Shown: one piece after another, positions 54,114-64,000 of the stretch | Numbering within the stretch: the stretch's first letter is position 1 | How the letters are laid out: each line of letters begins with the position of its first letter | Origin: Pseudomonadota bacterium | Lineage (GTDB): Bacteria > Pseudomonadota > Gammaproteobacteria > Burkholderiales > Rhodocyclaceae | Direction of reading: 5' to 3' | NCBI GenBank assembly: GCA_018241685.1 | Contig: JAFEDJ010000054.1 | Span: 1-64,000 of the forward strand | Length of the DNA stretch: 64,000 nt | Translations under genes and position numbers: made by a program | Notes under the pieces: model-generated | Seen by the model: the letters and a program-made list of their open reading frames with translations, nothing else | Database searches by the model: none | Told to the model about the DNA's origin: nothing

Positions 54114-55745
54114 ATGACCCGTGACGCGATGGAATACGATGTGGTGATCGTCGGCGCAGGCCCTTCCGGCCTGTCGACCGCGATCCGCCTGAAGCAACTG
54201 GCCGAGAAGGCCGGCAGCGAGCTTTCGGTATGCGTCGTCGAGAAAGGCTCCGAAGTCGGCGCCCACATCCTGTCCGGCGCGGTCATCGAAACCCGTTCCC
54301 TGGAGGAACTCCTCCCCGACTGGAAGGAACGCGGCGCGCCCCTCAATACGCCGGTGAAGGAAGACCGCTTCCTGTTCCTGACCACCGACAAGGCCTACAA
54401 GCTGCCGACGCCACCGCAGATGCACAACGACGGCAACTACATCGTCAGCCTCGGCAATGTGGTGCGCTGGCTCGGCCAACAGGCCGAGGAACTGGGCGTC
54501 GAGATCTACCCGGGCTTCGCGGCCGCCGAGGTGCTCTACCACGAGGACGGCTCGGTGAAGGGCATCGCCACCGGCGACATGGGCCTCGAGAAGAACGGCG
54601 AACCCGGCCCCAACCACCAGCCGGGCATCGAACTGCACGCACGCCAGACGGTGTTTTCCGAAGGCTGCCGCGGCTCCCTCACCAAGGGCCTGTTCGCCAG
54701 ATTCAATCTGCGCGACGGCGCCGATCCGCAGACCTACGGCATCGGCATCAAGGAGCTGTGGGAAGTCCACCCCGAAGTCCACCAGCCCGGCCTCACCGTG
54801 CATACGGTCGGCTGGCCGGTGTCGTCGGACGTGTATGGCGGCTCCTTCCTGTACCACCTGGAGAACAACCAGGTCGCGGTCGGCTTCGTGGTCGGCCTCG
54901 ACTACAGCAATCCACACCTGTCGCCCTACGAGGAATTCCAGCGCTTCAAGACCCACCCGGAGATCCGCAAGTACTTCGAAGGCGGCCGACGCATCGCCTA
55001 CGGCGCGCGGGCCCTCAACGAAGGCGGCTTCCAGTCGGTGCCCAAGCTGACCTTCCCCGGCGGCGTGCTGGTCGGCGACACCGCCGGCTTTCTCAACGTG
55101 CCGAAGGTCAAGGGCACCCACATGGCGATGAAGTCGGGCATCGAGGCCGCCGAGGCGATCTTCGCCCACCTCGGCGCTGAAGGGCAGACCGGCCATGAAG
55201 TGCTCGGCTACCCGGAGCGCCTGAAGAAGAGCTGGCTGTGGGACGAACTGTACACCGTGCGCAACATCCGCCCGAGCTTCCGTTGGGGCCTGTGGGGCGG
55301 CATCGCCTACAGCGCCATCGACACCTTCCTGCTGAAGGGCCGCGCACCGTGGACGCTGCGCCACCACGCCGACCACACCCAGCTGAAGAAGGCCTCCGAG
55401 TGTGCGCCGATCGTCTATCCGAAGCCGGACGGCAAGATCAGCTTCGACCGCCTGTCCTCGGTGTTCATCTCGGCCACCAACCACAGCGAAGAGCAGCCCT
55501 GCCACCTGCGCCTGAAGGACGCCTCGGTGCCGGTCGCCACCAACCTGGCCCTCTACAACGCACCGGAAACCCGCTACTGCCCGGCCGGCGTGTACGAAAT
55601 CGTCGAGGACACGAGCGGCCCGCGCATGCAGATCAACGCGCAGAACTGCCTGCACTGCAAGACCTGCGACATCAAGGATCCAACACAGAACATTGACTGG
55701 GCTGTGCCCGAAGGAGGCGGCGGCCCGAACTACCCGAACATGTAA
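54114..55745 (+). CDS. electron transfer flavoprotein-ubiquinone oxidoreductase
   Basis: 543 residues. The FAD-binding motif opens the protein (VVIVGAGPSGLSTAIRLK). The C-terminus carries the 4Fe-4S cluster ligands in YCPAGVYE and CLHCKTCDIKDP. The enzyme moves electrons from reduced ETF to ubiquinone at the membrane and completes the chain encoded upstream. Confidence 0.98.
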   Translation: MTRDAMEYDVVIVGAGPSGLSTAIRLKQLAEKAGSELSVCVVEKGSEVGAHILSGAVIETRSLEELLPDWKERGAPLNTPVKEDRFLFLTTDKAYKLPTPPQMHNDGNYIVSLGNVVRWLGQQAEELGVEIYPGFAAAEVLYHEDGSVKGIATGDMGLEKNGEPGPNHQPGIELHARQTVFSEGCRGSLTKGLFARFNLRDGADPQTYGIGIKELWEVHPEVHQPGLTVHTVGWPVSSDVYGGSFLYHLENNQVAVGFVVGLDYSNPHLSPYEEFQRFKTHPEIRKYFEGGRRIAYGARALNEGGFQSVPKLTFPGGVLVGDTAGFLNVPKVKGTHMAMKSGIEAAEAIFAHLGAEGQTGHEVLGYPERLKKSWLWDELYTVRNIRPSFRWGLWGGIAYSAIDTFLLKGRAPWTLRHHADHTQLKKASECAPIVYPKPDGKISFDRLSSVFISATNHSEEQPCHLRLKDASVPVATNLALYNAPETRYCPAGVYEIVEDTSGPRMQINAQNCLHCKTCDIKDPTQNIDWAVPEGGGGPNYPNM

Positions 55746-55849
55746 GACCCCGTAGTACCCATAAAAAAGCAGGACCGGGGGGAGAACAGCACTCACCCCC
55801 ATACAACTAGAAAAACCAGAGACCTTCAACACCTTCCAAAGGAGGAACC

Positions 55850-56161
55850 ATGTCAGCGGAGATCTACAGAAAAGTACGGGCCAACCCGCGCTTCTCGGAA
55901 CTTGAAGGCAAGCGCAGCCGCTTTGCCTACCTGCTTAGCGCCATCGTGCTGATCACCTACTACGCGATGATGATGCTCGTCGCCTTCGCCCCCGAGGTGA
56001 TGCGCACACCGATTTCGGCGGGCTCGACCCTCACCATCGGGGTGCCCATCGGCGCCGTCATCATCATCGGCTCCTGGCTGCTCACCGGCTGGTTCGTCAA
56101 CCGCTCCAACGGCGAGTTCGACCGTCTCAACAACGAGATCATCCAGGAGGCCACCAAGTGA
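55850..56161 (+). CDS. DUF485 membrane protein (YjcH-like)
   Basis: 103 residues with two hydrophobic segments (about 24-48 and 60-84) and a strong AAAGGAGG ribosome site. DUF485 proteins are encoded directly before acetate/solute symporters of the ActP type, as here. The role is unclear, possibly an accessory subunit. The stop overlaps the symporter start (GTGA). Confidence 0.94.
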   Translation: MSAEIYRKVRANPRFSELEGKRSRFAYLLSAIVLITYYAMMMLVAFAPEVMRTPISAGSTLTIGVPIGAVIIIGSWLLTGWFVNRSNGEFDRLNNEIIQEATK

Positions 56162-57828
56162 GCGCACGCAAACAACTCCTCGGCGCGACGCTGCTGACCC
56201 TGATGGGCGCCGCCGCCTACGCTGCCGACGCCATCGGCGCCGTGCAGAAACAGCCTCTCAACATGACCGCCATCGGCATGTTCTTCGTGTTCGTGGTTGG
56301 CACCATGGGCATCACCTACTGGGCGGCCAGCCGCACAAAGTCCACCGCCGACTTCTACACCGCCGGCGGCGGCATCACCGGCTTCCAGAACGGCCTCGCC
56401 ATCGCCGGTGACTACATGTCGGCAGCGACCCTGCTGGGCCTGTCGGCGATGACCTTCTCGAAGGGCCTGGACGGCTTCATCTACGCCATCGGCTTCTTCG
56501 TCGGCTGGCCGGTGATCCTGTTCCTGATGGCCGAGCGCCTGCGCAACCTGGGCAAGTTCACCTTTGCCGACATCGCCTCCTACCGCCTCGACCAGGGCAC
56601 CATCCGCAGCTTCGCCGCCTTCGGCTCGCTGACCGTGGTGTGCTTCTACCTGATCGTGCAGATGGTCGGCGCCGGCCAGCTCATCAAGCTGCTGTTCGGC
56701 CTCGACTACACCACCGCGGTGATCGTCGTCGGCGTGCTGATGGTGATCTATGTGACCTTCGGCGGCATGATCGCCACCACCTGGGTGCAGATCATCAAGG
56801 CCTGCCTGATGCTGTTCGGCGGCACCGTGCTGCTGTTCCTGTCCCTGAGCCAGTTCGGTTTCAGCCTCGAAACCGCCGCCCAAAAGGCCGTGGAAGCACA
56901 CAAGGACGGCATCAAGATCATGGGCCCTGGCTCCCTGCTGGCCGATCCGGTCAACGCGGTGTCCCTGTCCCTCGGCCTGGTCTTCGGCACTGCCGGCCTG
57001 CCGCACATCATGATGCGCTTCTTCACCGTGCCCAACGCCAAGGAAGCCCGCAAGAGCGTCTTCGTGGCGAGCGGCTGCATCGGCTACTTCTTCATGGTGG
57101 TGTGCGCGCTGGGCCTGATGGCGATTGTCATCGTCGGCACAAATCCCGAGTTCTTCGAGGGCGGCAACACTGCCGGCAAGCTGATCGGCGGCGGCAACAT
57201 GCCGGTCATGCACCTGGCCAAGGCCGTCGGCGGCAACCTGTTCCTCGGCTTCATGTCGGCGGTTGCCTTTGCCACCATCCTGGCGGTCGTCTCCGGCCTG
57301 GCCCTGGCCGGTGCATCAGCCATCGCCCACGACATCTACGCCCGGGTGATCTGCAAGGGCAGTGCCAGCGAAACCCAGGAAATGCGCGTCTCCAAGCTGG
57401 CCACCGTAGCCCTCGGCGTGGTCGCGGTGCTGCTCGGCATCCTCTTTGAGAAGCAGAACATCGCCTTCTTGGTTGGCCTGACCTTCGGCATCGCCGCTTC
57501 CACCAATTTCCCGATCCTGATCCTGTCGATGTACTGGAAGGGCCTGACGACCCGCGGCGCGCTGCTCGGCGGCCTGGTCGGGCTGATCTCGGCGGTGGCC
57601 CTGGTGGTGCTGTCCAAGGCCGTCTGGGTCGTGGTGCTCGGCAATGCCGCACCGGTCTTCCCGTACGAGCAGCCGGCCCTGTTCTCGATGCCGCTGGCCT
57701 TCTTCTTCACCTGGCTGTTCTCGGTGACCGACAGCAGCGCCCGCGCCAAGACCGACAAGGCCGGTTTCGAAGACCAGTACGTGCGCTCCCAGACCGGCAT
57801 CGGTGCCGCGGCGGCCAGCGCCCACTGA
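56158..57828 (+). CDS. actP: cation/acetate symporter ActP-like (SSS family)
   Basis: 556 residues from GTG 56158, overlapping the DUF485 stop by four bases. There is a signal-like N-terminus (LLGATLLTLMGAAAYA), as in ActP, then about 13 hydrophobic segments. The Na+/solute symporter signature lies in AGDYMSAATLLGLSAM and GTAGLPHIMMRFFTV. It imports acetate and related short-chain acids; its place after the fatty-acid oxidation block suggests joint use of organic acids. Confidence 0.93.
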   Translation: MSARKQLLGATLLTLMGAAAYAADAIGAVQKQPLNMTAIGMFFVFVVGTMGITYWAASRTKSTADFYTAGGGITGFQNGLAIAGDYMSAATLLGLSAMTFSKGLDGFIYAIGFFVGWPVILFLMAERLRNLGKFTFADIASYRLDQGTIRSFAAFGSLTVVCFYLIVQMVGAGQLIKLLFGLDYTTAVIVVGVLMVIYVTFGGMIATTWVQIIKACLMLFGGTVLLFLSLSQFGFSLETAAQKAVEAHKDGIKIMGPGSLLADPVNAVSLSLGLVFGTAGLPHIMMRFFTVPNAKEARKSVFVASGCIGYFFMVVCALGLMAIVIVGTNPEFFEGGNTAGKLIGGGNMPVMHLAKAVGGNLFLGFMSAVAFATILAVVSGLALAGASAIAHDIYARVICKGSASETQEMRVSKLATVALGVVAVLLGILFEKQNIAFLVGLTFGIAASTNFPILILSMYWKGLTTRGALLGGLVGLISAVALVVLSKAVWVVVLGNAAPVFPYEQPALFSMPLAFFFTWLFSVTDSSARAKTDKAGFEDQYVRSQTGIGAAAASAH

Positions 57829-57882
57829 GGAGACCGCAAACTATCCCTTATCTTTCCTCACTCCCCCTCGAGGAAATGTTTC

Positions 57883-57910
57883 GGGCGCCCTTGGGCGCCC
57901 GCTTTTTTTT
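57883..57910 (+). terminator. intrinsic terminator after actP
   Basis: GGGCGCCC, TT, GGGCGCCC pair into a GC stem, followed after two bases by eight T. It lies 55 bases after the symporter stop. Confidence 0.92.
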
Positions 57911-57962
57911 GCCGCCCTACTTTGCCGCCATGAAGACAACAGAGCGCAGCAGCCACAAATGC

Positions 57963-57985
57963 AAAAAGCCCGGCATATGCCGGGC
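57963..57985 (-). terminator. intrinsic terminator after the cold-shock gene
   Basis: The perfect palindrome GCCCGGCATATGCCGGGC is followed on the minus strand by five T. It lies about 50 bases after the cold-shock gene stop and may also act on the plus strand, where CCTTTC follows. Confidence 0.85.
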
Positions 57986-58036
57986 CTTTCTGTGCCGCGA
58001 TTCTGCACCTGGCAGAACCGCTCCGCGAATCCGAAA

Positions 58037-58243
58037 TTACTCGGCGGCGCGGATGTTGGCGGCTTGCTGACCCTTCGGGCCGCTGACGATGTCGAACGTC
58101 ACGCGCTGGCCTTCAGCCAGGGTCTTGAAACCCTTGGACTGGATGGCGGAGAAATGGGCGAACAGATCGTCGCCGCCGCCTTCCGGGGTGATGAAGCCGA
58201 AGCCCTTGGAGTCATTGAACCACTTCACGGTACCAGTTGCCAT
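58037..58243 (-). CDS. cold-shock domain protein
   Basis: 68 residues from ATG 58243 (MATGTVKWFNDSKGFGFI). RNP-1 is KGFGFI and RNP-2 is DLFAHFS; the length is that of CspA-like proteins. It binds single-stranded RNA and DNA as an mRNA chaperone. The region upstream on the minus strand is long and non-coding (58244-58501), as expected for a regulated csp leader. Confidence 0.97.
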   Translation of the reverse strand: MATGTVKWFNDSKGFGFITPEGGGDDLFAHFSAIQSKGFKTLAEGQRVTFDIVSGPKGQQAANIRAAE

Positions 58244-58501
58244 TTTGATAAATCCTAAAATAAAAAAATACGGAGTTGCCCCCAGGGCAGGGCGAAGCTC
58301 AAGACGGCGGGGTGATGAAGGGAAGACAACCGCAGGACTGCGGATACTGAACCAGACAACAACAACACTACTTCTTGAAGATCGCAAGGCCGCACTGTGC
58401 ACTGAAACCCACGCCAACGCAAACACTATTTGCATCACGACACGAAAATAGTTCTGGCCATCCTGCCGCGCCATCAGCCACGCCACGATGGCCTTCGCAG
58501 A
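58244..58501 (-). promoter_or_regulatory. non-coding leader region of the cold-shock gene
   Basis: No gene is supported between the Nif11-like stop and the csp start. Near the csp end the sequence is AT-rich (TATTTTTTTATTTTAGG) and further upstream holds the small hairpin CCGCAG-TC-CTGCGG. Long 5' leaders that refold with temperature are known for csp mRNAs; that this one does so is inference. Confidence 0.4.
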
Positions 58502-58720
58502 TCAGGCGCGCAGCAGTGCCTTCACCATGCGCTCGGACAGTTGCTCCGCCGTGAACTGCGGCTCATTGGGCGGGTAGAGCTCCTGCTCGTCGAGGTTGAA
58601 GTCGTACTCCTTTGCCAGGGTCAACATCTCACGGATCTTCTGGCAAGCGGCAAGTTTGTCCTTCAGTTCGGGGTTGGTACGGGCCAGATCGGAAAAGGCC
58701 TTGATGTCCTTGATAGCCAT
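58502..58720 (-). CDS. Nif11-like small protein
   Basis: 72 residues from ATG 58720, with AGGAAG nine bases upstream; a longer frame is rejected on that basis. The N-terminal MAIKDIKAFSDLARTNPELK and LTLAKEYDFNLDEQELYP follow the Nif11 domain pattern. Nif11 proteins occur in nitrogen-fixing bacteria, and Nif11-type leaders precede some modified peptides. There is no Gly-Gly cleavage motif and no maturation enzyme nearby, so the diazotroph-associated type is more likely. Confidence 0.8.
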   Translation of the reverse strand: MAIKDIKAFSDLARTNPELKDKLAACQKIREMLTLAKEYDFNLDEQELYPPNEPQFTAEQLSERMVKALLRA

Positions 58721-59010
58721 ACGGTTCTTCCTGTGCAATAACTCATCGAACGCTCGGACTGCGAGGTTTCCGACAAAACCCTTCGGTGGGAATGGCTTTT
58801 GTCGTCGCAAGCCCTCCAAAACGCCTGTGAACCCAGACGCCGACAAGCTGACAGCAAGGAATGCGCCACCTGCGACAATCGACCGCATTCCCGACACCTG
58901 CCACACCCACTACAGTGCACTCCACCGGCAGGCACGCCGCTCCCCCCGGCGCCCTGTCACCCGCTGCCTGCCGGTGCTTACCACCACCCCGCTTCGGGGA
59001 TAATGGCCCA

Positions 59011-60270
59011 ATGCCGCTACCGATGCTTGCCGACAGCCCCCTCCGCCCAGCCGATGCCCTGCGCCGCCTGATCAGCCTGCGCTGGCTGTCCCTCGGCGGT
59101 ATGCTGACGACCATCGTCGCGGTACCTTGGCTGCTCGACATCCCACTGCCGGCGCGCCCGCTGCTGGACATCTGGCTGGTGCTGGCGCTGCTCAACGGGG
59201 GCAGCCTGCTGCGCGCGCGGCATCTCAGTGAAGTTCGCGGCGTCGAGTTATTCCTTCAACTGGCAATCGATCTCTGCGGCTGGAGCGCCTTCCTGTACTT
59301 CACCGGCGGAGCCACAAATCCGCTGATTTCCCTGCTGCTGCCGCTGGTGGCCATCGGCGCCGCCACCCTGGCGGCCCCATGGGCCTGGCTGCTGGCCGTA
59401 CTGGCGGTGGCCGCCTATTCGACCCTATGGGAATTCAATGAACAGCTCGACATCTACGACTCCGGCCTCGCCGTGCATTGGCATCTGGCCGGCATGTGGC
59501 TGACCTTCGCGCTGTCGGCTGGCGTCATCGTGTGGTACGTGGTGCGCATGACCGCCGCGCTTCGCCTGCGCGACCAGGCCCTCGCCGAAGCTCGTGAAGC
59601 CCGTCTGCGCAACGAACGCATCGTCGCCCTGGGCAACCTTGCCGCCGGCGCCGCGCACGAACTGGGTACACCGCTGGGTACGATGGCGATCTTGGCCGGG
59701 GAACTGGCCCGCAATCCGCAACTGGACGACGACACCCGCGCAGACGCCGAACTGCTGCGCGAGCAGATCGCCCATTGCAAGACCATCCTCGGCGGTCTCA
59801 CCCTGCGCGCCGGCAGCCTGCGCGCCGAAGGCGGCGAAGCGATCCCCGCCGATGCCTGGCTGCTGCGCATCGCCGATCACTGGCAACGCCTGCGCCCCCT
59901 CGTCCCACTGACCGTCCGCTGCAACTGCGGCCAACCAGCTCTGGTCGCCGACGCCACGCTGGAGCAGGCCATCCACAATCTCATAAACAACGCCGCCGAT
60001 GCCTGCCCTGCAGGCGTCGAGCTCGAGGCAACTATCGCGGATGATGCCTTGCTCGTGCGTGTCCTCGACCGCGGCCCCGGCATGCCCGCCGCGCTGCGCC
60101 CCCAGGCTGGCCGCGAAGCCCTGGACAGCCGCAGCGAAGGGCTCGGCATCGGCCTGCTGCTGGCCTTCGGCGCAGTCGAGCGTTGCGGCGGGCAGATCCG
60201 TTTCGCCTCTCGCCCCGGCGGCGGCACCGAAGCCACCCTCACCCTTCCTCTGCCAGCCCTTCGCCCATGA
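59011..60270 (+). CDS. regB: RegB/PrrB-type redox sensor histidine kinase
   Basis: 419 residues with six hydrophobic segments in the first 180. The quinone-sensing motif of RegB is present as FTGGATNPL (family GGxxNPF), in the loop between membrane helices. The H-box is AAGAAHELGTPLGTMAI and the ATPase end GLGIGLLLAFGAVERCGG. A Cys in EQIAHCKTIL lies where RegB has its redox-active Cys; this assignment is from memory of the family layout. The stop overlaps the regulator start (ATGA). Confidence 0.9.
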   Translation: MPLPMLADSPLRPADALRRLISLRWLSLGGMLTTIVAVPWLLDIPLPARPLLDIWLVLALLNGGSLLRARHLSEVRGVELFLQLAIDLCGWSAFLYFTGGATNPLISLLLPLVAIGAATLAAPWAWLLAVLAVAAYSTLWEFNEQLDIYDSGLAVHWHLAGMWLTFALSAGVIVWYVVRMTAALRLRDQALAEAREARLRNERIVALGNLAAGAAHELGTPLGTMAILAGELARNPQLDDDTRADAELLREQIAHCKTILGGLTLRAGSLRAEGGEAIPADAWLLRIADHWQRLRPLVPLTVRCNCGQPALVADATLEQAIHNLINNAADACPAGVELEATIADDALLVRVLDRGPGMPAALRPQAGREALDSRSEGLGIGLLLAFGAVERCGGQIRFASRPGGGTEATLTLPLPALRP

Positions 60271-60809
60271 CTCAACCGGACGCCCCCCACATCCTCATCA
60301 TCGACGACGACCCCGCCTTCAACCGCGTGCTGACCCGTGCGCTAAACCAGCGCGGCTTCGCCGTCTTCGGCGCCCAGGAGCCAGAGACGGCACTAGCGCT
60401 GGCCCGCCAGCACGAGCCGGAATACGTGGTGCTGGACCTAAACATCGGCGGCAGCTCTGGTCTGCGCCTGATCGAGCCGCTGCTGGCCGTCAATCCCGAC
60501 TGCCGCATCCTGGTCCTCACCGGCTACGCCAGCATCACCACCACCGTGGATGCGATCAAGCTCGGCGCCACCCAGTATCTGGCCAAACCGGCCGACGTGG
60601 ATGCTATCCTGAAAGCCCTCAACGCCACCGAGGTGGTCATCGACGACGAAGTGGCCGCCAGCCCGATGTCGGTGGACCGGCTGGAGTGGGAACACATCCA
60701 GCGGGTACTCGCCGAACACGACGGCAATGTGTCGGCCACGGCGCGTGCGCTTAAAATGCACCGACGCACCCTGCAACGGAAGCTGGCCAAACGGCCGGTC
60801 AAGGAATGA
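60267..60809 (+). CDS. regA: RegA/PrrA-type response regulator
   Basis: 180 residues: receiver (about 8-125, Asp in VVLDLNIGGSSG, Lys in AKPADV) and a short Fis-type HTH at the end (VSATARALKMHRRTLQRKL), as in RegA/PrrA. The linker between them is Pro-poor compared with the alphaproteobacterial proteins. It is translationally coupled to regB and overlaps hslR by four bases. RegA-type regulators control respiration, carbon and nitrogen fixation genes in response to redox state. Confidence 0.92.
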   Translation: MTQPDAPHILIIDDDPAFNRVLTRALNQRGFAVFGAQEPETALALARQHEPEYVVLDLNIGGSSGLRLIEPLLAVNPDCRILVLTGYASITTTVDAIKLGATQYLAKPADVDAILKALNATEVVIDDEVAASPMSVDRLEWEHIQRVLAEHDGNVSATARALKMHRRTLQRKLAKRPVKE

Positions 60810-61207
60810 AGCCCTCAGACAATCCCGACGATCGCGTCCGCCTCGACAAATGGCTGTGGGCGGCACGCTTTTTCAAGCACCGCACGCTGGCTACCGAGGC
60901 CGTCGATGGTGGCAAGATCCAGCTCAACGGCATCCGCGTAAAACCGGCCAAGGAAGTGAAGATCGGCGACACCGTGGACATCCAGATCGCCGAAACCCAT
61001 TTCAAGGTGATCGTGAAGGGCATCGCCGACAAGCGCGGCAGCGCCCCGGTCGCCCAGGGCCTTTACGAGGAAACCGCCGACAGCATCGCCGCGCGGGAAA
61101 GCCAGAAGGAGCAGCGCCAGCTCGCCGCCACGCCGGGCGCCGACCTGCACGGCCGCCCGACCAAGCGCGACCGCCGCCAGATGGGCCGCTTCACCGGCGA
61201 GTATTGA
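60806..61207 (+). CDS. hslR: S4-domain RNA-binding heat-shock protein Hsp15
   Basis: 133 residues. The S4 domain lies at about 8-70 (VRLDKWLWAARFFKHRTLA, INGIRVKPAKEVKIGD with Leu/Asn variants), followed by a basic tail (PTKRDRRQMGRF). Hsp15 binds free 50S subunits that carry stalled nascent chains. The start overlaps the regA stop (ATGA), so the three genes form one unit. Confidence 0.93.
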   Translation: MKPSDNPDDRVRLDKWLWAARFFKHRTLATEAVDGGKIQLNGIRVKPAKEVKIGDTVDIQIAETHFKVIVKGIADKRGSAPVAQGLYEETADSIAARESQKEQRQLAATPGADLHGRPTKRDRRQMGRFTGEY

Positions 61208-61223
61208 GCTTACGGAGCGTGGT

Positions 61224-62096
61224 TTACAGGCCGAGGGCCAGGGCCAGCGGCAGGAAACCCAGCGAGGCCAGGTTGCCGATCAGCACGATGGACGCAACCT
61301 TCTCCGGCTCCTGGTGATAGCGCTCGGCAAACATGTAATTGAGCACCGCCGGCGGCAGCGCGCCGAACACCATCAACAAGGCCCGCTCCTGGGGCGCCAG
61401 CGGCACCAGCAGCATCAGCCCGGCCGCCAGCGCCATGCCGATAACCGGGCGCGCCACCGCGCCGAGCAGGCCTAGGCGAATCTCCGCGATGCGCGATTCA
61501 GTGAGGCGCACCCCCAGCGCAAACAGCATCAGCGGGATCGAGATGTCGCCGAGCATCCTGATCGCCAGCATCGCCGGCTGCCACACCTCGATGCCGGCGA
61601 TGCCGACCGTCAGCCCGGCCACGGTCGCCAGTACCGACGGCACCTTCCAGACATTGATCAAGCGGGTGTGGTGATCCAGCAGCCAGGCACCGAAAGAAAA
61701 GTGCAGCAGGTTGGAGACCATGAACATCACCACCGCCGGCGCCAGCGCCTGCTCGCCGAAGGCCAGCACGGCCAGCGGCAGCCCCAGGTTGCCGCAGTTG
61801 TTGAACATGATCGGCGGCATGAAGGTTTTCGGCGCATAACCGAACAGCCTGGCCGCAGCCCAGCCGAGCAGGCCCGAACCGATCACCAGGGCCAGCGTCA
61901 CCCACAGCAGTGGCAGATATTCGACAATATGGAAGGACTTGTTGGCGAGCGCGGCGAAAATCAGCGCCGGCACGAAGACGTCCAGGTTCAGCTTGTTGGC
62001 GTGGGACAGGTCTGGACGGGAACGCTTGCCGACCAGGTAACCAACGGTGGTGATGGCAAACAGCGGGAACAGAATGGAGACGATGCGGAGGAGCAT
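61224..62096 (-). CDS. AEC-family transporter
   Basis: About 290 residues from ATG 62096 with ten hydrophobic segments in two halves. The auxin-efflux-carrier family motif FNNCGNLGLPLAVLAFG is clear. The family exports small organic acids such as malonate or malate; the substrate here is unknown. It is convergent with hslR. Confidence 0.93.
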   Translation of the reverse strand: MLLRIVSILFPLFAITTVGYLVGKRSRPDLSHANKLNLDVFVPALIFAALANKSFHIVEYLPLLWVTLALVIGSGLLGWAAARLFGYAPKTFMPPIMFNNCGNLGLPLAVLAFGEQALAPAVVMFMVSNLLHFSFGAWLLDHHTRLINVWKVPSVLATVAGLTVGIAGIEVWQPAMLAIRMLGDISIPLMLFALGVRLTESRIAEIRLGLLGAVARPVIGMALAAGLMLLVPLAPQERALLMVFGALPPAVLNYMFAERYHQEPEKVASIVLIGNLASLGFLPLALALGL

Positions 62097-62190
62097 GGGG
62101 ACGCAAGCAAGTAGTTGAAGGAAGCGACACGCCGCCCCCTCCCAGTGGCTGCGTGCCTCGACACATATACGCGATTCATCCTGCAAATGA

Positions 62191-62219
62191 AATGAGGGGC
62201 TGCCCGGCAGCCCCTCATT
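62191..62219 (-). terminator. hairpin downstream of hslU
   Basis: AATGAGGGGCTG and CAGCCCCTCATT form a 12-bp stem with a five-base loop, 25 bases after the hslU stop. On the minus strand the tail is TTCATTTG, a weak T run, so it is a terminator or an mRNA-stabilising hairpin. Confidence 0.75.
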
Positions 62220-62244
62220 CGATCTGTCGCGCGAATGCGATGCC

Positions 62245-63578
<1,334 letters not shown>

Positions 63579-63582
<4 letters not shown>

Positions 63583-64000
63583 GGGGTCAGCACCTCGATG
63601 GTGTGGCACTGGTTGGTGTAGATGCACAGGTCGCCAGCGATGGTCAGGGACTTCTTGATGACCTCTTCGGGCGTCAGCTCGGTGTTCTCGATGAGGGCGC
63701 GCGCCGCCGACTGGGCGTAGGCGCCGCCGCTACCGATGGCGACGATGCCCTGCTCCGGCTCCAGCACGTCGCCGTTACCGGTGATGATCAGGGAACTGTC
63801 CAGGTCGGCCACCGCCAGCATGGCTTCCAGGCGGCGCAGCGCGCGGTCGGTACGCCAGTCCTTGGCGAGCTCGACGGCACTCCGCACGAGGTTGCCCTGA
63901 TGCTTCTCGAGCTTGGCCTCGAAGCGCTCGAACAGCGTGAAGGCGTCGGCAGTGCCGCCGGCGAAGCCGGCCAGGATGCGGTCCTGGTACAGCTTGCGGA
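63579..64000 (-). CDS. hslV: HslV peptidase subunit, C-terminal part (5' end outside window)
   Basis: About 139 C-terminal residues are visible; the frame is open to the window edge. Conserved segments are ILAGFAGGTADAFTLFERFE, DLDSSLIITGNGDVLEP, IAIGSGGAYAQSAARAL and the end TNQCHTIEVL. The catalytic N-terminal Thr lies outside the window. It assembles as a double hexamer with HslU, encoded directly downstream. Confidence 0.97.

Overview
The window is mostly GC-rich chromosomal DNA with codon use and gene order typical of a betaproteobacterium, most likely a Rhodocyclales (Azospira/Dechloromonas-like) diazotroph. This placement is inference. It rests on the uvrA / MFS / ssb arrangement, the hslUV pair, a RegB/RegA-type redox two-component system, a cowN gene (CO protection of nitrogenase) next to a CooA-type haem regulator, a Nif11-like small gene, and many chemotaxis and cyclic-di-GMP proteins.

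Layout. 1-3501: the end of a chemoreceptor, a small soluble receptor-tip protein, an ODP-type diiron (flavodiiron-fold) protein and a REC-GGDEF-EAL protein, which together look like an oxygen/redox chemosensory unit. 3477-5944: a cytochrome P450 divergent from an AraC-type regulator. 5698-12448: a signalling module of about 6 kb (hybrid histidine kinase, chemoreceptor, PAS-PAS-LuxR regulator) enclosed by two imperfect direct copies of the AraC 3' end plus the 3' end of a small downstream gene. 13355-22622: a lower-GC defence-like island with a giant NERD / kinase / kinase / SF1-helicase protein, its wHTH partner, and a convergent Rad50/RloC-like ABC ATPase. 23095-25334: a small cassette (SUKH-3 immunity protein, an unknown, a two-helix membrane protein) enclosed by two direct copies of a DinB-family gene, one of them truncated. 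25545-25875: a tract of CTCGCGAG-centred palindromes, partly with 21-bp periodicity. 26050-27317: an unknown gene and a VOC-family gene with a perfect LexA-type box.

27493 onward is core chromosome: ssb, MFS, uvrA, SEC-C protein, YceH family, lgt, MAPEG, VF530-type protein, a CHASE-GGDEF cyclase, cowN-cooA, ppnN, EamA/LysR, an uncharacterised AAA+ ATPase operon with a CZB-like protein, PCu(A)C copper chaperone, a two-component pair, then a long fatty-acid oxidation block (acyl-CoA synthetase, etfB, etfA, acyl-CoA dehydrogenase, ETF-quinone oxidoreductase) followed by DUF485-actP. After that come csp, a Nif11-like gene, regB-regA-hslR (stop/start overlaps), an AEC transporter, and hslU-hslV running off the window.

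The strongest candidates for something new are the NERD-kinase-kinase-helicase two-gene system (related in idea to Mokosh type I, but with a NERD domain and a partner without visible PLD motifs), the adjacent RloC-like protein, and the two modules bracketed by partial gene duplications. All functional statements are from reading the sequence; no database search was run.
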